Assembly (NCBI GenBank): GCA_030602715.1 | Contig: JAUVZD010000007.1 | Span: forward strand, 85,146-149,145 | DNA length: 64,000 bases | Source of the DNA: Candidatus Coatesiibacteriota bacterium | GTDB taxonomy: Bacteria; RBG-13-66-14; B26-G2; JAUVZD01 | Reading direction: 5' to 3' | Part shown: piece after piece, positions 60,565 to 64,000 of the stretch | How the letters are laid out: each line of letters starts with the position of its first letter | Numbering within the stretch: position 1 is the first letter of the stretch | Notes under the pieces: model-generated | Database searches by the model: none | What the model saw: the letters and a program-made list of their open reading frames with translations, nothing else | Told to the model about the DNA's origin: nothing | Program-made: the position numbers and the translations under genes

Positions 60565-60593
60565 ATATTACCAAACATCCGTTGAGCTGTCAA
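60565..60593 (-). promoter_or_regulatory. Promoter of the small helical protein gene
   Basis: On the minus strand TTGACA (60593-60588), 17-nt spacer, TAATAT (60570-60565). Confidence 0.7.
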
Positions 60594-60597
60594 GGGG

Positions 60598-60624
60598 AAA
60601 AATGCGATTTTTCGCATTTTTTTT
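60598..60624. terminator. T-flanked hairpin, possibly second terminator of the NHL gene
   Basis: Arms ATGCGA and TCGCAT with a 4-nt loop, T-rich on both strands. It follows the terminator at 60631-60660 on the minus strand and abuts the small-protein promoter. Confidence 0.6.
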
Positions 60625-60630
60625 CAAATA

Positions 60631-60660
60631 AAAAAGCCGCCCAATGGGCGGTTCCTTTTT
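60631..60660. terminator. Terminator after the NHL lipoprotein gene
   Basis: Arms CCGCCC and GGGCGG with a 3-nt loop, followed on the minus strand by a T-run (AAAAAA on plus) and, on plus, by TTTTT; bidirectional form. Confidence 0.85.
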
Positions 60661-60680
60661 ACAATCAGCATATTATACCC

Positions 60681-61577
60681 TCACTCCACCACCTTATACC
60701 TCACCACCCGATGCATCTTGGGGAAACTGACCAGAAGCATGTCCTCGGATACCACCACCACATCCCCCACCAGCTCCGGGTCCAGCTTATGCTCGGCAGT
60801 TACATTAAACTCACCATCCAGCATTAACAGATAGGGCTGATATTTGCTTCCCTTTTCTTTTTCCGATCTCTGCTTGCTCGCCAGAAGCACATAGCCCCCC
60901 CCGAACTCCTTTATCTTATGGGGTATCATCTCCTCACCGTCAACATTCACCACCTCCCGGCTTCCCCCGTCAGGCATTAGTAACCTACCCGCTCCACTGT
61001 CCACCACCAATAAACCTCCATCCATCCACATAATGTCCTCCGGATTGTGCAGTTCATCCCCACTCCGGTATATCTGCACCGTCCCGATGGGCTCCACTCG
61101 CCATATGGTGTTAGCCAGGCTGTCGGCGATGTAGACAACGCCGTCTGCGCCAATCACCATTGCCTCCGGCGCCTCCATCTGAAACTCATCCTCCGGTCCG
61201 ATGACCATCAGACACTCCCCCTCGCTGGAGTAGCGGGTAAGGCGCTTGTTCACTCTGTCCGCCACCCATATCTGTCCGTTCTCACTTACCGCCAGCGACA
61301 GGGGCAGGAAAAGCTCCCCCCTCCCCTTGCCCAGACTGCCTATCTTGCCCAGATACACTCCGCTTGGGTCAAACTTGTGCACGCAAGCCCCCTCAAAGCG
61401 GTCCAGGATGTAGAGGTTTCCCTCGGAATCCACGGTCATATCGCAGGGCTCCCACAGCTCACCGGAGAACTCAAAGTCGCTGTCATATTCCACATTCACT
61501 CCCTTCTCCCCCTTACCGCAGGAGAGAAGGGATAACATCATCAAACCCGAAAGAACCAACCTGGAGACTTTATGCAT
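60681..61577 (-). CDS. NHL-repeat lipoprotein
   Basis: 298 residues. Lipoprotein signal with lipobox LSLLSC (Cys about 20). The body is a propeller of NHL-type repeats: PCDMTVDSEGNLYILDRFEGACVHKFDPSG, PLSLAVSENGQIWVADRVNKRLTRYSSEG, PEAMVIGADGVVYIADSLANTIWRVE. Periplasm-facing anchored binding protein by inference. AAGGAGG 6 nt before the ATG. It is divergent from surE, with its own promoter (TTGACA at 61626-61621, TAATAT at 61602-61597 on the minus strand). Confidence 0.85.
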   Translation of the reverse strand: MHKVSRLVLSGLMMLSLLSCGKGEKGVNVEYDSDFEFSGELWEPCDMTVDSEGNLYILDRFEGACVHKFDPSGVYLGKIGSLGKGRGELFLPLSLAVSENGQIWVADRVNKRLTRYSSEGECLMVIGPEDEFQMEAPEAMVIGADGVVYIADSLANTIWRVEPIGTVQIYRSGDELHNPEDIMWMDGGLLVVDSGAGRLLMPDGGSREVVNVDGEEMIPHKIKEFGGGYVLLASKQRSEKEKGSKYQPYLLMLDGEFNVTAEHKLDPELVGDVVVVSEDMLLVSFPKMHRVVRYKVVE

Positions 61578-61650
61578 ACGAGACCTCCTTGGGGCGATAT
61601 TACGGCTTACTTAGGCTCCCTGTCAAGGTCAAACTTCCCCCAAGTAGGTA

Positions 61651-61679
61651 TTGACAGAAGGGCGGTAAACGGATATAAT
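61651..61679 (+). promoter_or_regulatory. Promoter 6 bp in front of the surE start codon
   Basis: Consensus TTGACA, 17-nt spacer, TATAAT ending 6 bp before ATG 61686. Transcription should start at the A of the ATG, so the mRNA would be leaderless. Confidence 0.8.
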
Positions 61680-61685
61680 TAGAAG

Positions 61686-62480
61686 ATGTTTTTAAAACTG
61701 GACAGTGATCGCCCGATTATCCTAATCACCAACGATGACGGCATAGATAGCCCCGGGTTAACAGCCCTTGCCCGGGAGCTATCTCAACTTGGTCAGATTG
61801 TGATAGCCGCCCCCGAGGAACAACGGAGTGCTATAAGCCACGCCATCACTCTGGGAAAGCCCCTTCGCTTCTTCCCCTATCCATCCTCCAACAGCTACCC
61901 CACCTACTCCTCCAACGGCACCCCCGCAGACTGCGTCAAATTCGCCGTCCGTCGTTTGCTCTCACAAAAGCCCCAGCTGGTCGTATCCGGGATAAATTTG
62001 GGTCCCAACACCGGCACCAACATCCTCTACTCCGGCACCGTGGCTGGCGCCGTTGAGGGCTCCATCCTGGGAATCCCCTCTCTGGCTGTCTCGCTGGATA
62101 CCTACACCGACCCCATCTTCTCCGGCGCAGCGGAAATCTCCGCCCTAATCGCCGAAAATATCCTAAAGCGAAGCCTCCCGGCACAAATCGTTCTCAACCT
62201 CAATGTCCCCAATCTGCCCATTGAACGCATTAAAGGTATCCGCATAACCACCATGGGGCGCACCAATTATAACGACTTCTTTGAGGACGATCGCGGGGGA
62301 GAAGAGTATTACTTCTGGCTCAAGGATTCCAGCTCCTGGGAGGGGAACACCGAGGATAGCGACATAGCCACAGTGGCATCGGGATATGCCTCGCTGACCC
62401 CCCTGCAATATGACCTCACCCATCACCAATTCCTGGACGACCTAAGCGACTGGGATATTTCCACCAATAATCCAGAGTGA
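61686..62480 (+). CDS. surE: 5'/3'-nucleotidase SurE
   Basis: 264 residues. Metal-dependent nucleotidase: ILITNDDGIDSPGLTALARELS (the Asp-Asp metal site), VIAAPEEQRSAISHAITL, SNGTPADCVKFAVRRLL, LVVSGINLGPNTGTNILYSGTVAGAVEGSILGIPSLAVSLD and LNLNVPNLPIERIKGIRITTMG. It ends in the C-terminal dimerisation loop (SDIATVASGYASLTPLQYDLT). The family dephosphorylates nucleoside monophosphates under stress. Predicted leaderless mRNA. Confidence 0.95.
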   Translation: MFLKLDSDRPIILITNDDGIDSPGLTALARELSQLGQIVIAAPEEQRSAISHAITLGKPLRFFPYPSSNSYPTYSSNGTPADCVKFAVRRLLSQKPQLVVSGINLGPNTGTNILYSGTVAGAVEGSILGIPSLAVSLDTYTDPIFSGAAEISALIAENILKRSLPAQIVLNLNVPNLPIERIKGIRITTMGRTNYNDFFEDDRGGEEYYFWLKDSSSWEGNTEDSDIATVASGYASLTPLQYDLTHHQFLDDLSDWDISTNNPE

Positions 62481-62568
62481 TTTTACAAAATTGCAATCAT
62501 TTCACAAATGGGAATTAATTTTTCGGTCTCTGTTGCTTTTTGACGGTTAGACATAGATGGAGGGAAAG

Positions 62569-64000
62569 ATGAGACGACTGCTATCACCAATCCTCTGCGT
62601 CCTTCTGCTGGCATCTGTGGCGAGCGCGTGGGCGAAAGTGGACGATTCGGCTCCTGAAGCCAGCCTGGTAGAGGTCTATGTGAAATCTTACGAAGACGCG
62701 CTTCCACTTATTCATCTTGGTCTGGACATCTGCTCCGGAAAAGCCGGTGAGTATTACCACATCCTTGCCTTCAACCACCAGATACAACAGATACTGGACT
62801 TAGGCTACGAGATGAGGGTATTGATTGAGGACGTCAGCCAATACAACGCCTTGACCGAGGGCAAGGGCTACCAAGGTTATCACTATTACGATGAACTGCG
62901 CACCGAAATGCAGCAGTTAGCCAGCGACTATCCCGACATCGTCTCCTTCCACGATCTGGGCACCGCATGGCAGGACCATCAACTAATGGCCTGGAAGATA
63001 TCCGACAAGGTCACCGAGGAGGAGGGCGAACCGGTCATCTTCTTCGTGGGTTGCCATCACGCCAGGGAGCCGATGAGCGTTGAGGTTCCATTTTACTGTC
63101 TGAAGTGGGTGGTGGAGAACTACGGCACCGACCGCGTTTGTGCTGAGATCATTGACAATCTGGAGATCTGGGTGATGCCCATGGAGAACCCCGACGGACA
63201 CATCTACGACGGCTACGCCCAATACGGCTACCAGAGATTGTGGCGTAAAAATTGCCGGGACAATAACGACAGTGGAAGTTTTGAGCCATCCATAGACGGC
63301 GTGGACTTAAACCGCAACTATACCTATATGTGGGGATATGACGATTACGGCTCAAGCCCCTATATGGGCGATAGTACCTATCGCGGTCCCTGGGCGGGCT
63401 CCGAACCGGAGACGCAGATAGTGATGAACCTGGTGGAGGAAAAAGACGCCTACATCGTCATAAGCTATCATTCCTACGGCGAATACATCCTTATGCCCTG
63501 GGGCTACATCTACGATTTATCCCGACCCACCTCATTACGAACTCTTCTGGGAACTGGCTGACGGCATGAACGATGTTTTAGACGAATACTACCACAAATA
63601 TATAGTCGGCAACTGCATAGATACCTGTGGATACCCTTGCAACGGAGACACTATTGACTGGACCTTCGGGGATGGCGGCGATGAAACACAAAACCAATAT
63701 TGTCTTACCTTTGAACTGAACAATAGTTACCAGGGCGGTTTCTATCCCGACGACTCTTACATCCAGCCCACCTGCGAATATCACTATGAAGTGATTAAAT
63801 GGCTCTGTCAATGGCTGGTAGATGAAAGCACAACGGACATCGTCATCACCGATTTCACCGCCCAGCCGAAAATGAATCAGGTAAACCTGAGCTGGTGGGC
63901 AGAAACCACCCAGGACGAACATATCCTGGGCTTCAACCTCTACCGCAAAGTCGGCGCCCACTCCATGGAGACACCCTTAAATTACTCACAGAAAACCGAG
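62569..64000 (+). pseudogene. Secreted M14 zinc carboxypeptidase, frameshifted and running off the window
   Basis: From ATG 62569 (GGAGGG, 4 nt before) the first frame runs to a TGA at 63559-63561. It carries a signal peptide (about 1-24) and most of an M14 domain: GCHHAREPMSVEVPF (zinc ligands), MENPDGHIYDG, GVDLNRNYTY, ISYHSYGEYILMPWGY (zinc His). The protein then continues in the next frame: PPHYELFWELADGMN, QYCLTFELNNSYQGG (the catalytic Glu) and a fibronectin-III-like segment (VNLSWWAETTQDEHILGFNLYRK) to the window end. A single extra T in GATTTAT (63516-63518) would cause this. The truncated product would lack the catalytic Glu. Confidence 0.88.

Overview
The window comes from an uncultivated, probably anaerobic, diderm (Gram-negative-type) bacterium of moderate GC content. 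The diderm reading rests on SecDF/YajC, TatC, TolQ/TolR/TonB-like genes, lipoproteins with lipoboxes, and a secreted peptidase with a Bacteroidetes-type (T9SS-like) C-terminal sorting domain. Secreted beta-propellers, the sorting-type tail and short proteins ending in P-x-S-L-G-x-L-R-x-L-F suggest an FCB-related or neighbouring candidate phylum (Coatesbacteria or WOR-3 type). That placement is inference. Rubrerythrin, acetate kinase and acyl-CoA dehydrogenase fit an anaerobic life. Promoters are readable as TTGACA-17-TATAAT, and many genes end in clear hairpin terminators.

Layout. 0-5 kb: homoserine-dehydrogenase-like gene (cut by the window edge), a TIM-barrel protein, a secreted propeller and a secreted M1 peptidase. 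5-8 kb: response regulator with a long structured leader, then a three-PAS histidine kinase. 8.4-12.4 kb: zinc-ribbon/beta-barrel protein, THEP1-type NTPase, recJ. 12.5-22.4 kb (minus strand): one long probable operon queH-queA-tgt, TolB-like propeller, yajC, HD hydrolase, amidotransferase, methyltransferase, secD, secF. It couples queuosine synthesis with Sec accessory genes. 22.5-29.2 kb: PQQ-type propeller, heme lipoprotein, small lipoprotein in an AT-rich island, split transketolase, M23 peptidase. 29.2-35.5 kb (minus): tolQ-tolR-tolR-(FHA/TonB-like)-(GYF/TonB-like) followed by thiDN. The first five match in composition the Agl/Glt energy-transducing core of Myxococcus gliding motility. 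35.6-46 kb: antiporter, broken secreted gene, ABC exporter, C39-like lipoprotein, pentapeptide lipoprotein, DUF5683-like protein, mannose-1-phosphate guanylyltransferase, tatC, an unknown membrane protein. 46.2-50 kb: ackA and a secreted repeat propeller bracketed by a 303-bp direct repeat. 50.3-57.2 kb: rpmF-plsX-fabH-fabD-fabG-acpP-fabF-rnc, a classic type II fatty acid cluster. 57.3-64 kb: rubrerythrin, radical SAM protein, acyl-CoA dehydrogenase, a small protein, an NHL lipoprotein, surE, and a frameshifted M14 carboxypeptidase running off the end.

Most notable: a shared C-terminal tail on otherwise unrelated exported proteins; the 303-bp duplication around an inserted propeller gene; the compact Agl/Glt-like machine; four genes whose promoter -10 box lies 6-10 nt before the ATG with no ribosome binding site (predicted leaderless mRNAs); an in-frame TGA and a frameshift in two exported-protein genes; and a SecF with a large extra periplasmic region. 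I found no tRNA, rRNA, CRISPR array or transposase.
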